Assembly: GCA_002784145.1 (NCBI GenBank)
Contig: PFKE01000064.1
Location: 1-64,000 of the forward strand
Direction of reading: 5' to 3'
From: Flavobacteriaceae bacterium CG_4_10_14_3_um_filter_33_47
GTDB lineage: Bacteria; Bacteroidota; Bacteroidia; Flavobacteriales; Flavobacteriaceae
DNA: 64,000 nucleotides
Shown here in pieces: positions 9,685 through 18,436 of the stretch. The notes below the pieces were generated by a model. It was not told the origin of the DNA. It saw only the letters and a program-made list of their open reading frames with translations, and made no database searches. Position 1 is the stretch's first letter, and each line of letters starts with the position of its first letter. Position numbers and translations under genes: made by a program.

Positions 9685-10434
9685 CTAAAGTTCTTTAATA
9701 TCATCATTTTCTATCCATCCTGTTTTTCCATCAGAAAGTTTTATTTCCTTCCACAGATTTACGGTATCCAGAATTTGAACTTTAGTGCCTTCATGAAGTC
9801 TGAATATTTCTTGACTCCTGTTGTTTGGTTCGCTCTTGATAACAGTTTCCTGAGCAAAAATAATGGCTGGATTATCCTTTTTACTCTCATTGAATTTATG
9901 AAACGCTATAACCAAAGAAATCACTGCTAAAAACAGAAATAAGTTACTGCTTATAAATGCCAAACGCTTTTTTAAGGTTGAATAGGTTAGGTAGTAAATT
10001 AAAAATATAAGCACAAACAAGATGACCGAAGCTACGGCTAGTTTCGCCCAATTATCAAAACCCATAAGGTCTGTAACCTTTCGTAATAATTTAGAAAATC
10101 CCGCATCAGGCATAATCTCAATGGCATCAATGGTCATGTTTTTGGCAAATGCTAAATTATTCTTAATGTCTTGATCATTGGGTGCTAACTGTAATGCTTT
10201 TTCATAATAATATATACTTGGCGCAATATGGTTTAACTTGTAATGCGCATTGGCCAAATTAAAGTATAGGGCCTCTGAATGATTATTTGTTTCTAATATC
10301 GCTTCATATTTTTGAATGGCTTCAGCATATTTACCATCATTATAAAGCTTATTCCCTTGTTCAAATAAGGTTTGGTTTTGGGCAAAAATACCTGTACTAA
10401 ACAACGCTAAAATGAGATACAAAATTCGGTTCAT
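9685..10434 (-). CDS. batE: BatE: TPR protein with TM segment and C-terminal SH3-like domain; start probably MNRILYLIL
   Basis: TPR repeats and SH3-like VIKSEPNNRSQEIFRLHEGTKVQILDTVNLWKEIKLSDGKTGWIENDDIKEL; directly follows batD. Confidence 0.85.
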   Translation of the reverse strand: MNRILYLILALFSTGIFAQNQTLFEQGNKLYNDGKYAEAIQKYEAILETNNHSEALYFNLANAHYKLNHIAPSIYYYEKALQLAPNDQDIKNNLAFAKNMTIDAIEIMPDAGFSKLLRKVTDLMGFDNWAKLAVASVILFVLIFLIYYLTYSTLKKRLAFISSNLFLFLAVISLVIAFHKFNESKKDNPAIIFAQETVIKSEPNNRSQEIFRLHEGTKVQILDTVNLWKEIKLSDGKTGWIENDDIKEL

Positions 10435-10435
10435 A

Positions 10436-12208
10436 TTAATTGGCTTGTTTATCAATTAAAGAGATTGTTTTAGCGGCTATATCATAATCTTGCTGCATGG
10501 TAACTGCGGTTATTGGCGTATATCGGGCTAGGTCACAATTTTCCATAAGGTTACTAAAGTCTGAAATGGTTTCTTCATTAACACCTCTTTCAGAAAGCAG
10601 CATTTTAATTTTATCTTTGCTTAAATCGCTGGTTTCTAAATGCAATTTGGCCTTTAAATAATTGTGTAAAGCTTTTTCGAGCGCAATGTAAAACGCTTCT
10701 TTTTGACCCAATGCTTTTTTGGCATGACCCAAATACTTTTTGGCCAATTTATCGGCGTTTCTTATTCTATTTCCAAAAATATCGGCATCACGTTCTGCCT
10801 TTTTTCTTCTAATTAGAATGGCCAGAGGAATGACTAAAAAGGGTAATAATAAAGATGCCCAGAATAATTTGGTTTGAAAAAAGTATGTCGGTGTTATGGA
10901 CGTAAAATTTGATTTTGTTTTAATAAATGCAAACTGTTCACTGCTTAAGATAACCGGTTGTTTTGAATTGCTTGTTATTAAATTATCTTGAGAACCCGTT
11001 CCAGATATTGGCCCTTGTAAAACATTTATAACAACTTCTTTAGACTCCAACCTTTTGTAAGTCTCTGATTTTAAATCGAAATAACTAAATGAGATGCTAG
11101 GTGTTGGATAGGTGCCTTTAAATTGTGGAACAACTGTGTATGTGTCTGAAATACTACCTTGCATGCCATCTATATTGGTTTGCACATTTTCATGATGTTC
11201 TGGCTCATAAACCTCTAAAGAACTAGGTAGGGATATTTTAGGAAGATTAAATAGTTTTAAATTTCCTTTTCCTTTAACTTCTACTTTTGCCTGAAATGAT
11301 TCTGAGGCATTCAATTCTGTTTTTGACATGGAAACATTAAAATCAAAAACACCAACAGCTCCAGAAAAATCAGCAGGTTTACCCGCTTCTGGCAATGGTT
11401 TTACGTGAATGGTTTTATTTCCTGCCGAAACGGTTCTGTTTGCTTGTGCCATTAAGCGTCTTCCAAAAATATCGCGTCTGTTGGTTGGCACCTGAACCGA
11501 AATATTTAAACTTAAAGGCTCAATATCTAACTTTCCTGTTTTTTGTGGATACAAGACGGTTTTCCTTAATACCAGATATCGATAATCTTCACCGTTATAC
11601 GTGCCTGTTTGCACTTTTTGGCCTTGCATATCAATATTCTGACTCCAAAAATCATTGTACCTTGGACTGTTTATTTCTTGCCAATTATCAACGCCGGTGT
11701 TTGGTGACACATATAATTTGTAAACAATAGTGATGGCTTCATTTAAATAAGGGTTTTCTTTAGAAATTTCAGCGACTAAATGAATGTTTTCTGCAGCCAG
11801 ATAATCTGGATCGTTAGGATCTTTTGGAATGTCGACCGCAGAGGTAACTTCAATTTTTAAAGGAATTGTTTTATACGTTTCGCCATCAATAGTAATGGAG
11901 GCTTGATTTATGGTAAAATTTCCTTGCTTTTTTGGAGCCAAAAAATAACTGTAGGTTTTTGTAAAAGATCGAACGCCGTTAATCCATGAATTACTAACAG
12001 ATTGGTTTGGCCCACCAACGACGGTGAAATTGCTAAAATCTGGCGGAATAAAATGGTCGCCATCCTTATTCATTTCAAAATCCACACGCAAGCGCTCATT
12101 AACACCAAGCTTACTTTTGCTTACTTTAGCCTCAAATTTAACTTGAGCCAAGGTGCTAGCTGTTATAAGCAGTGTTAATAATAGGGTTATGTATGCTTTT
12201 AGTTTCAT
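10436..12208 (-). CDS. batD: BatD oxygen-tolerance family protein; start probably MKLKAYITLL
   Basis: KFEAKVSKSKLGVNERLRVDFEMN..., FTINQASITIDGETYKTIPLKIEV typical of BatD; operon context. Confidence 0.9.
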   Translation of the reverse strand: MKLKAYITLLLTLLITASTLAQVKFEAKVSKSKLGVNERLRVDFEMNKDGDHFIPPDFSNFTVVGGPNQSVSNSWINGVRSFTKTYSYFLAPKKQGNFTINQASITIDGETYKTIPLKIEVTSAVDIPKDPNDPDYLAAENIHLVAEISKENPYLNEAITIVYKLYVSPNTGVDNWQEINSPRYNDFWSQNIDMQGQKVQTGTYNGEDYRYLVLRKTVLYPQKTGKLDIEPLSLNISVQVPTNRRDIFGRRLMAQANRTVSAGNKTIHVKPLPEAGKPADFSGAVGVFDFNVSMSKTELNASESFQAKVEVKGKGNLKLFNLPKISLPSSLEVYEPEHHENVQTNIDGMQGSISDTYTVVPQFKGTYPTPSISFSYFDLKSETYKRLESKEVVINVLQGPISGTGSQDNLITSNSKQPVILSSEQFAFIKTKSNFTSITPTYFFQTKLFWASLLLPFLVIPLAILIRRKKAERDADIFGNRIRNADKLAKKYLGHAKKALGQKEAFYIALEKALHNYLKAKLHLETSDLSKDKIKMLLSERGVNEETISDFSNLMENCDLARYTPITAVTMQQDYDIAAKTISLIDKQAN

Positions 12209-12236
12209 AATGATTAACACGGGTTGATTTCCGAAC

Positions 12237-12251
12237 AACGATTAACGATTT
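12237..12251. repeat. Left arm of 15-bp perfect inverted repeat flanking the four-helix-bundle gene
   Basis: AACGATTAACGATTT; reverse complement at 12636-12650. Confidence 0.9.
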
Positions 12252-12619
12252 TTGATATTTGAATTATTGTTTTTAGATGTTTTTATACTCGCAACAAATA
12301 TTGATATTAATTGATTATTTTCATCTATAACTTTTTCTATATTATTTTGATTTCCATTATATAAATTAGCTTTATTGATAATCTTTAAACAATTATAAGA
12401 TTATCTTAGCTCTTTCAAGCAAATACCCATTTTATGAACGAAATCTTTATGAGATTCTGCACTTCTGGCTTCACCATAGTTAAGCGCTGGAGCTCCCGAG
12501 GAGCGAATTAATTGATTCCCATAATAATTACCAGAATAATTGTTATTAACGTCTTCAATAATTTTTATAATAGAAACTGCAAAGTCAATTATTCGTTCTT
12601 CTAAATCATTCGTTTTCAT
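12242..12619 (-). pseudogene. Four-helix-bundle protein (S23/IVP family), interrupted by a single in-frame TAA at 12401-12403
   Basis: MKTNDLEERIIDFAVSIIKIIEDVNNNYSGNYYGNQLIRSSGAPALNYGEARSAESHKDFVHKMGICLKELR-*-SYNCLKIINKANLYNGNQNNIEKVIDENNQLISIFVASIKTSKNNNSNIKNR*; the frame stays open on both sides of the stop. Confidence 0.85.
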
Positions 12620-12635
12620 TAAATCCTTATTTCTG

Positions 12636-12650
12636 AAATCGTTAATCGTT
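12636..12650. repeat. Right arm of 15-bp perfect inverted repeat
   Basis: AAATCGTTAATCGTT. Confidence 0.9.
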
Positions 12651-12688
12651 AATCAGATTTCATTAGAATTAATAAATTATCCGTTTTA

Positions 12689-13537
12689 TTACCAATCTTT
12701 TTCAGTTTTTACTTTAACACCTTTTTGTTTTTCAGCATTCATTTTTTCTTGAACTTTTTGTTCTTGATTATTCATGGCTTCTAATAAACTCTTTATTTGC
12801 TGATCGGACAGTTTTCCGGGTTGTGGTTGTGGTTGTTGCTGATTTTTATTCTGCTCGTCTTGTTTGCCCTTATCTTGTTCTTTCTTGTCTTCTTTAGGCT
12901 TTCCTTCTTCATCTTTTTTGTCGTCGCCTTCTTTTTTATCTTGGTCTCCTTTGTCTTTTTGGTCTTTTTTATTATCGCCTTCTTTATCTTTTTGATCTTC
13001 CTTATCTTTTTTCTCTTCTTGCTTGTCCTCTTGATCTTTATTGTCTTTGTTTTTATCTTCCTTATCTTTTTGTTGCTCTGCACATTCTTTGGCTAAACCA
13101 AGATTGTAACGCGTTTCATCATCCGTTGGGTTGTTTCTTAGGGCATTTTTATAAGCTTCAACAGCTTCTTTACATTTTTTACTCTGCATTAAAATATTAC
13201 CAATATTATGAAATGCCTTATGTTTTTCTTCTTTAGAGGTTGATGTTTCTACCACTTCCTGTTGCCTAAATAGGGCTTCTTCCAAGCTTCCTTTTTTGTA
13301 ATAGGCATTGGCCAAATTATAAGCACCTACAGCACTTGACGGGTTTTCTGAAATAGCTTTTCGGTATTCCATTTCTGCCGAATTAAAATCATCTTGTTTA
13401 GCTAATTGATTGCCTTCAAATAGATATTTAGTAGCTTTTTTTAATGAAAGCTCATCTTGTTTTTCTTTTTCTTGTGAAAAAGAAATCAAGCTAAATAATA
13501 CTGAAAAAAGGACAACTAATATGTTTTTCATGTTCAT
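12689..13537 (-). CDS. batC: BatC-like TPR protein with long low-complexity K/D/E/Q linker
   Basis: TPR motifs (AVGAYNLANAYYKKGSLEEAL; AVEAYKNALRNNPTDDETRYNLGLA), charged tail, operon position. Confidence 0.85.
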   Translation of the reverse strand: MNMKNILVVLFSVLFSLISFSQEKEKQDELSLKKATKYLFEGNQLAKQDDFNSAEMEYRKAISENPSSAVGAYNLANAYYKKGSLEEALFRQQEVVETSTSKEEKHKAFHNIGNILMQSKKCKEAVEAYKNALRNNPTDDETRYNLGLAKECAEQQKDKEDKNKDNKDQEDKQEEKKDKEDQKDKEGDNKKDQKDKGDQDKKEGDDKKDEEGKPKEDKKEQDKGKQDEQNKNQQQPQPQPGKLSDQQIKSLLEAMNNQEQKVQEKMNAEKQKGVKVKTEKDW

Positions 13538-13622
13538 AATCTTACTACACTTTAAAAAAATCCATTAAAATAAAACTCACAATAAAGATATTAAACCAAT
13601 AGATTTCAGATAGTTAAAGGTT

Positions 13623-14660
13623 TTATAAATTCTCATTAAATAAATTTAATTTCTTTAACCATTCTGTTTTGCGTTCTAATAAGAAAATATCTAAAAACAA
13701 AAAGATTAACGCAAAGCCTAAAAACCATTGAAATTGGTCTTTAAAGTCGGCATATTGTTTTGCTTCAAACTCTGTTTTATCCATTTTATTTAAAATCTCA
13801 CTAATATTATCCACCACCTTTTTAGTGTCTCTGCCATTAATATATATCCCATCTGCATTTTCAGCAATGTTTATAAGCATCTCTTCATTTAAACGGGTTA
13901 TTACGGTTTCTCCATTGCTGTCTTTTTTATAATTTAAGACAATGCCGTTTCTTTTTTCTGGGATTGGACCGCCTTTAACATCTCCAACACCAATGGTAAA
14001 TATCCGGATGCCTTCTTCATTAGCTTCTTCGGCTACAGAAGCGGCTTCTTCGCTATGGTCTTCTCCGTCAGAAATAATAATAAGAACTCGATTGGTTTGT
14101 TCTTCATCATCATAATAGGTTTTTGCTAGCTTAATAGCTTCATTGATTGCAGTTCCTTGTGATGAAAGCATGTCTGTATTCATGCTCTGTAAAAACATTT
14201 TTGCAGCTGCATAATCTGTTGTGATGGGCAACTGAGGAAAAGCCTTCCCTGCATAAGCAATAATCCCTACGCGGTCGCTTGCGAGATTATTTATGATTTG
14301 AGTAACTAATTGTTTTGTTTTTTCTAACCTGTTTGGAGCAATATCTTCAGCCAACATACTTTTAGACACATCAATAGCAAATACAATATCAACTCCTTCG
14401 CGCTTTACAGTTTCCAATTTAGTTCCAATCTTTGGATTCACTAAGGCAATGGCCAAACAAGCGAATGCTAAACTTAAAACGACTAGTTTTAATATGGATT
14501 TAAACAAAGAACGATTGGGACTTAATCTTTTAAGCAGTTGTTTATCTGCAAACTTGCTTTGTGATTTATATTTCCAAATTTGAAGTATTATAAAACATAG
14601 AATTATTACAGGAATAATTCCTAAAACCCAAAACCATATTTTTTCATCTAACTGATACAT
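13623..14660 (-). CDS. batB: BatB vWA-domain membrane protein
   Basis: DIVFAIDVSKSMLAEDIAPNRLEKTK MIDAS-type motif, TM segments at both ends. Confidence 0.92.
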   Translation of the reverse strand: MYQLDEKIWFWVLGIIPVIILCFIILQIWKYKSQSKFADKQLLKRLSPNRSLFKSILKLVVLSLAFACLAIALVNPKIGTKLETVKREGVDIVFAIDVSKSMLAEDIAPNRLEKTKQLVTQIINNLASDRVGIIAYAGKAFPQLPITTDYAAAKMFLQSMNTDMLSSQGTAINEAIKLAKTYYDDEEQTNRVLIIISDGEDHSEEAASVAEEANEEGIRIFTIGVGDVKGGPIPEKRNGIVLNYKKDSNGETVITRLNEEMLINIAENADGIYINGRDTKKVVDNISEILNKMDKTEFEAKQYADFKDQFQWFLGFALIFLFLDIFLLERKTEWLKKLNLFNENL

Positions 14661-14709
14661 TAATGTTCTTTGTTTTTTGTGGATTTATTGATTTCTTTTA
14701 CCACGAATT

Positions 14710-14766
14710 TTTTGTCTAAATTCTCTAATCTTTTGTCTGTTTTCTCTAGTCTATTATCTTAAAGTC
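14710..14766. repeat. Heptanucleotide-period array between batB and batA (array C)
   Basis: TTTTGTC TAAATTC TCTAATC TTTTGTC TGTTTTC TCTAGTC TATTATC TTAAAGTC; every unit ends TC. Confidence 0.7.
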
Positions 14767-14771
14767 TATTT

Positions 14772-15776
14772 TTAAACAAAACTTCTAAAAATAGTAACTC
14801 TTAATAAAAATTCTATCAATAAGAATAACCCAGCTATAAGCACTAGAGGCCTGAACTTTTCCTGATAGTTGTAATACTTAAACTCATCAATATCTGTCTT
14901 TTCAAGTTTATTGATTTCGCCATAGATTTCTTCTAGCTTTTCGTTATTGGTCGCCCTAAAATATTTACCTCCAGTAACGTCTGCAATTTCTTTAAGTAAG
15001 GCTTCGTCAATTTCAACTTGAACACGTCCGTACTGAAAATCTCCATTGGGCAAAATAGCTATGGGCGACAAAGCGGTTCCGTTAGTTCCTAATCCAATGG
15101 TGTATGTTTTTATACCGTATTCAACGGCCAATTCACTGGCAATTTTAGGGTCAATAAACCCAGAGTTGTTAACTCCATCCGTCAATAAAATAATGACTTT
15201 ACTTATGGCTTTACTGTCCTTTAGCCTGTTTACCGCAGTTGCCAGCCCAGAACCTATGGCTGTTCCGCCTTCTATAATAGTATTATATCTAACCTCTTTT
15301 AAAGATCTTAAAATAATGGATTTATCACTGGTTATTGGGGTTCTGGTATAACTTTCTCCTGCATATTCTACCAGTCCAATCCTATCATTAGGTCTTCCTT
15401 TTATAAATTCGGCAGCAACTTCCTTAAGAGCTTCTAGTCTGTTAGGCGACAAATCCTTTGCCAACATACTTGCAGACACATCTATAGCCATGACAATATC
15501 TATCCCACGTGTTGTTTTTGTTCGTGTAGATACATCTACCGTTTGTGGTCTTGCTAATGCAGTAATGATTAAAGCTAAAGCCAACAGTCTTAATGCAAAT
15601 AATAAATGTTTTAATTTTGGCAACCATGACTGGGTTATTTTAAAACCTTTTAAACTTGATATTTTAAGTGCTGCTGTTTGTTTTTTAAATGTAATAATGT
15701 ACCAAAGCAGAGCTATTGGAAGCAGCAAAAACAACCAAAACAATTCTTTGTTTACAAATTCAATGCCATCAAACAT
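14772..15776 (-). CDS. batA: BatA vWA-domain membrane protein
   Basis: DIVMAIDVSASMLAKDLSPNRLEALK; paralogous to batB. Confidence 0.92.
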   Translation of the reverse strand: MFDGIEFVNKELFWLFLLLPIALLWYIITFKKQTAALKISSLKGFKITQSWLPKLKHLLFALRLLALALIITALARPQTVDVSTRTKTTRGIDIVMAIDVSASMLAKDLSPNRLEALKEVAAEFIKGRPNDRIGLVEYAGESYTRTPITSDKSIILRSLKEVRYNTIIEGGTAIGSGLATAVNRLKDSKAISKVIILLTDGVNNSGFIDPKIASELAVEYGIKTYTIGLGTNGTALSPIAILPNGDFQYGRVQVEIDEALLKEIADVTGGKYFRATNNEKLEEIYGEINKLEKTDIDEFKYYNYQEKFRPLVLIAGLFLLIEFLLRVTIFRSFV

Positions 15777-17485
15777 TATTCTTTAGGTTTAATAAGTTCT
15801 ACTGAATTTAAAATACGATCAACCATTTGGTCAGCATAAACATCATCAGATCTCCAGGATAAAATAACTTGTTGAACTACATTGCCTGAATTAAAAGCTA
15901 ATATCATATAATTACCTTTTGAAAGCTTGTTTGATGTTCCTATGGGAAAATCTCCATTTCCAAAGGTTTTCAAGCCTTCTGCACCATTAGGCGTAACAAA
16001 TTTTTCGTTTTGAACAATGATATTCTGAACACCACTGTTTTCCCAAGTTTTAATATTATTTTCAACAACTTGATTTAAGTCTATCTTGTTTTCTTCTTTA
16101 TTTTCAGCATTGTTTTCGCCTTGTGAATTTACCTTTGATGTTGCCACGACAATACTAAATTGTTCTAACAAACTACCATAACCAAACATGGTAATTTGGG
16201 CTTGTTGAGCCACTTCTTTTGGGAGTTCTGGATTTATTCTTTTTAAAACCTTTGGTGTTGAGATGGTAATTGGGGGCACCCCATAATCGCTGGTTACCCA
16301 ATCTCCTTCCAATAACTCTAAACTTTGATGACCAATGAGGGTGTCTTTTACATAGTTAAATCCGTACTTTATAGAAAATCCAACCAAGGTTGCAATGAGC
16401 AGGAACAAAGAAATGGCTACGGTAATGAATATTTTTTTTCGCTTTTCCTTTCGTTCTAATTCCAGTTTATATTTTTCGTCTAAGCGTTTTTCTTCTTCGC
16501 TTGGTTCTGGCAATACTTCCTTTACATGATCAATTTCAAGATTAATGGTTTCTCTGTCAAGTTCCGCCAGGGCAACTTCAGGAGCAGATTTTGCAAATTT
16601 TACTAAATCGGCTCGCTTTAAGATGTTTTCTAAATTTTTAATGGTTTCTGGACTTAAGTCTATTTGATTACCATCTTTAAGCAATCTAAGTCTTGTTATG
16701 AGTTCGTCTGTGGTACTTTCCATAGAATGGTCATAGACTTTTTCATCTAAATATTTTCTAATGATTAAGGTAAGTTCAGAATAGTATTCTTTAAATTCTG
16801 CTTGCTTTAAATAAGGGCTTTCTTCTAATTTTTTTAAAGCCAATTTAGCTCGGTCATAAGGTGGTAACAAGGCTATTTGTTCTTCTTCGGTCAATGGTTT
16901 TTTTCGCCATACAAACCAATACAATAAGCCTGAAACAACCCCTAATGCCAATAAAATGAGTAATGCATATTTCCACCATTGACTTGCTGGTTTTTCAACT
17001 TCAAAGATGGGTTTAATATCATATAGGCCTTGTTTTGTTGAATCGACCAGAATATTTCTAACTTCAATCTTTAAGGAATCTGTTGAAAAAATTTTGTCTC
17101 CAATACTGATTTTTTGGGGTGGAATGGTAAAAGTACCCGAATCAAATTGTGTTAAACCGTATTTTTTTATAAGGTTGTATCTATCCTTTTTCTTAAGGGT
17201 ATCTGTTTTATACGATTCAATCATTTCTAAGGGCAAAAATGATTGCCCTTCTGGAAATACCACTAAGCTGGTAGTATCGGTTTCAACTTGAATTTTATAG
17301 GTTATTTGTTCTCCAATTTTTATGGAGGTTGAATCTATAGATGCTGTTACTTGCGAAAAAGAGACTAAAGACGTTAGGGCCAAGAATACAGACAACCATA
17401 TTTTGAAATAAAAAGGGTTTTTATCTTGACGCTTTATTCTTGGGGCTTTGTTTTTTAATTCCAATATTTTTAAATCGTAATTCAT
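15776..17485 (-). CDS. BatD-like/DUF4381-type membrane protein of the Bat operon with extra C-terminal domain
   Basis: N-terminal beta-rich ASIDSTSIKIGEQITYKIQVETDTTSLVVFPEG, TM, LTEEEQIALLPPYDRAKLALKKLEES, second TM and C-terminal domain. Confidence 0.75.
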   Translation of the reverse strand: MNYDLKILELKNKAPRIKRQDKNPFYFKIWLSVFLALTSLVSFSQVTASIDSTSIKIGEQITYKIQVETDTTSLVVFPEGQSFLPLEMIESYKTDTLKKKDRYNLIKKYGLTQFDSGTFTIPPQKISIGDKIFSTDSLKIEVRNILVDSTKQGLYDIKPIFEVEKPASQWWKYALLILLALGVVSGLLYWFVWRKKPLTEEEQIALLPPYDRAKLALKKLEESPYLKQAEFKEYYSELTLIIRKYLDEKVYDHSMESTTDELITRLRLLKDGNQIDLSPETIKNLENILKRADLVKFAKSAPEVALAELDRETINLEIDHVKEVLPEPSEEEKRLDEKYKLELERKEKRKKIFITVAISLFLLIATLVGFSIKYGFNYVKDTLIGHQSLELLEGDWVTSDYGVPPITISTPKVLKRINPELPKEVAQQAQITMFGYGSLLEQFSIVVATSKVNSQGENNAENKEENKIDLNQVVENNIKTWENSGVQNIIVQNEKFVTPNGAEGLKTFGNGDFPIGTSNKLSKGNYMILAFNSGNVVQQVILSWRSDDVYADQMVDRILNSVELIKPKE

Positions 17486-17492
17486 AAATGGG

Positions 17493-18356
17493 TTATGCTC
17501 TCGCTTTAAAATATCCTAATAATTTTTTTACATAGCTTTCATCAACACGGCAATCAATAGCTCCAGCACCAGATTTTGAAAAGCTATCTTTGTAATAATT
17601 CACTCGGTCGTGGTAGAATTTACCATAATTAAGCCTTACTTTGTTTGAAGCTGTATTGACCAACATGAACTCTCCTGTTTCTTCATCTTCCATTTGAACC
17701 ATTCCTAAATTTGGGATATTTTCTTCACGCTTATCATACACACGTATGCCTGTAACATCATGTTTTTTAGCCGCTATTTTCATGGTATGCTGAAAATCAT
17801 CGGCTATAAAATCTGAAAGCACAAAAACAATGGCTTTCTTCTTCATAACACTCGATAAAAATTTCAAGGCTTCGGCAATATTGGTTTTTTTACTTTTTGG
17901 TTCAAATTCTATAAGCTCCCGTATAATTCTCAACACATGAGATCGCCCTTTTTTGGGCGGAATGTATAGTTCTATTTGGTCTGAAAACAAGATCAGTCCA
18001 ATTTTGTCATTGTTTTGAGTGGCAGAAAACGCTAAGGTTGCAGCAATTTCTGTTATGACTTCATTTTTGAATTGTTCTTGAGTTCCAAAAAATTCAGAAC
18101 CAGAAATATCAACCATGAGCATCATGGTCAATTCTCGCTCTTCTTCAAAGACTTTTATATAGGGCTCGCTATACCTTGCCGTAACATTCCAGTCTATATT
18201 TCTAACATCATCACCATATTGATATTGTCTTACCTCACTAAAAGTCATACCTCGCCCTTTGAAGGTAGAATGGTATTCGCCTCCAAATATATGATCGGAC
18301 AACCTGCGTGTCTTAATCTCTATTTTTCGTACTTTTTTTAGTAATTCTTTAGTATC
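17493..18356 (-). CDS. DUF58 family protein; start probably MDTKELLKKVRK
   Basis: GRGMTFSEVRQYQYGDDVRNIDWNVTARYSEPYIKVFEEERELTMMLMVDISGS; adjacent to moxR. Confidence 0.93.
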   Translation of the reverse strand, partial: DTKELLKKVRKIEIKTRRLSDHIFGGEYHSTFKGRGMTFSEVRQYQYGDDVRNIDWNVTARYSEPYIKVFEEERELTMMLMVDISGSEFFGTQEQFKNEVITEIAATLAFSATQNNDKIGLILFSDQIELYIPPKKGRSHVLRIIRELIEFEPKSKKTNIAEALKFLSSVMKKKAIVFVLSDFIADDFQHTMKIAAKKHDVTGIRVYDKREENIPNLGMVQMEDEETGEFMLVNTASNKVRLNYGKFYHDRVNYYKDSFSKSGAGAIDCRVDESYVKKLLGYFKARA

Positions 18357-18365
18357 CATTTTTAA

Positions 18366-18436
18366 ATTGTCTATTGAATATTTATTATTGATTAATTTTC
18401 TCTTAATAATCAATTGTCAATTATCAATTGTCAATT
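18366..18436. repeat. Inverted heptanucleotide-period array between moxR and DUF58 gene (array D)
   Basis: Left arm ATTGTCT ATTGAAT ATTTATT ATTGATT; right arm CAATTGT CAATTAT CAATTGT CAATT. Confidence 0.7.

Noticed and set aside
12793-13096. Two antisense/overlapping ORFs (12793..13083 minus and 12797..13096 plus) in the batC region
   Set aside because: Both are products of the low-complexity K/D/E-coding repeat in alternate frames (poly-K or poly-F/L/I); batC has TPRs and operon context.
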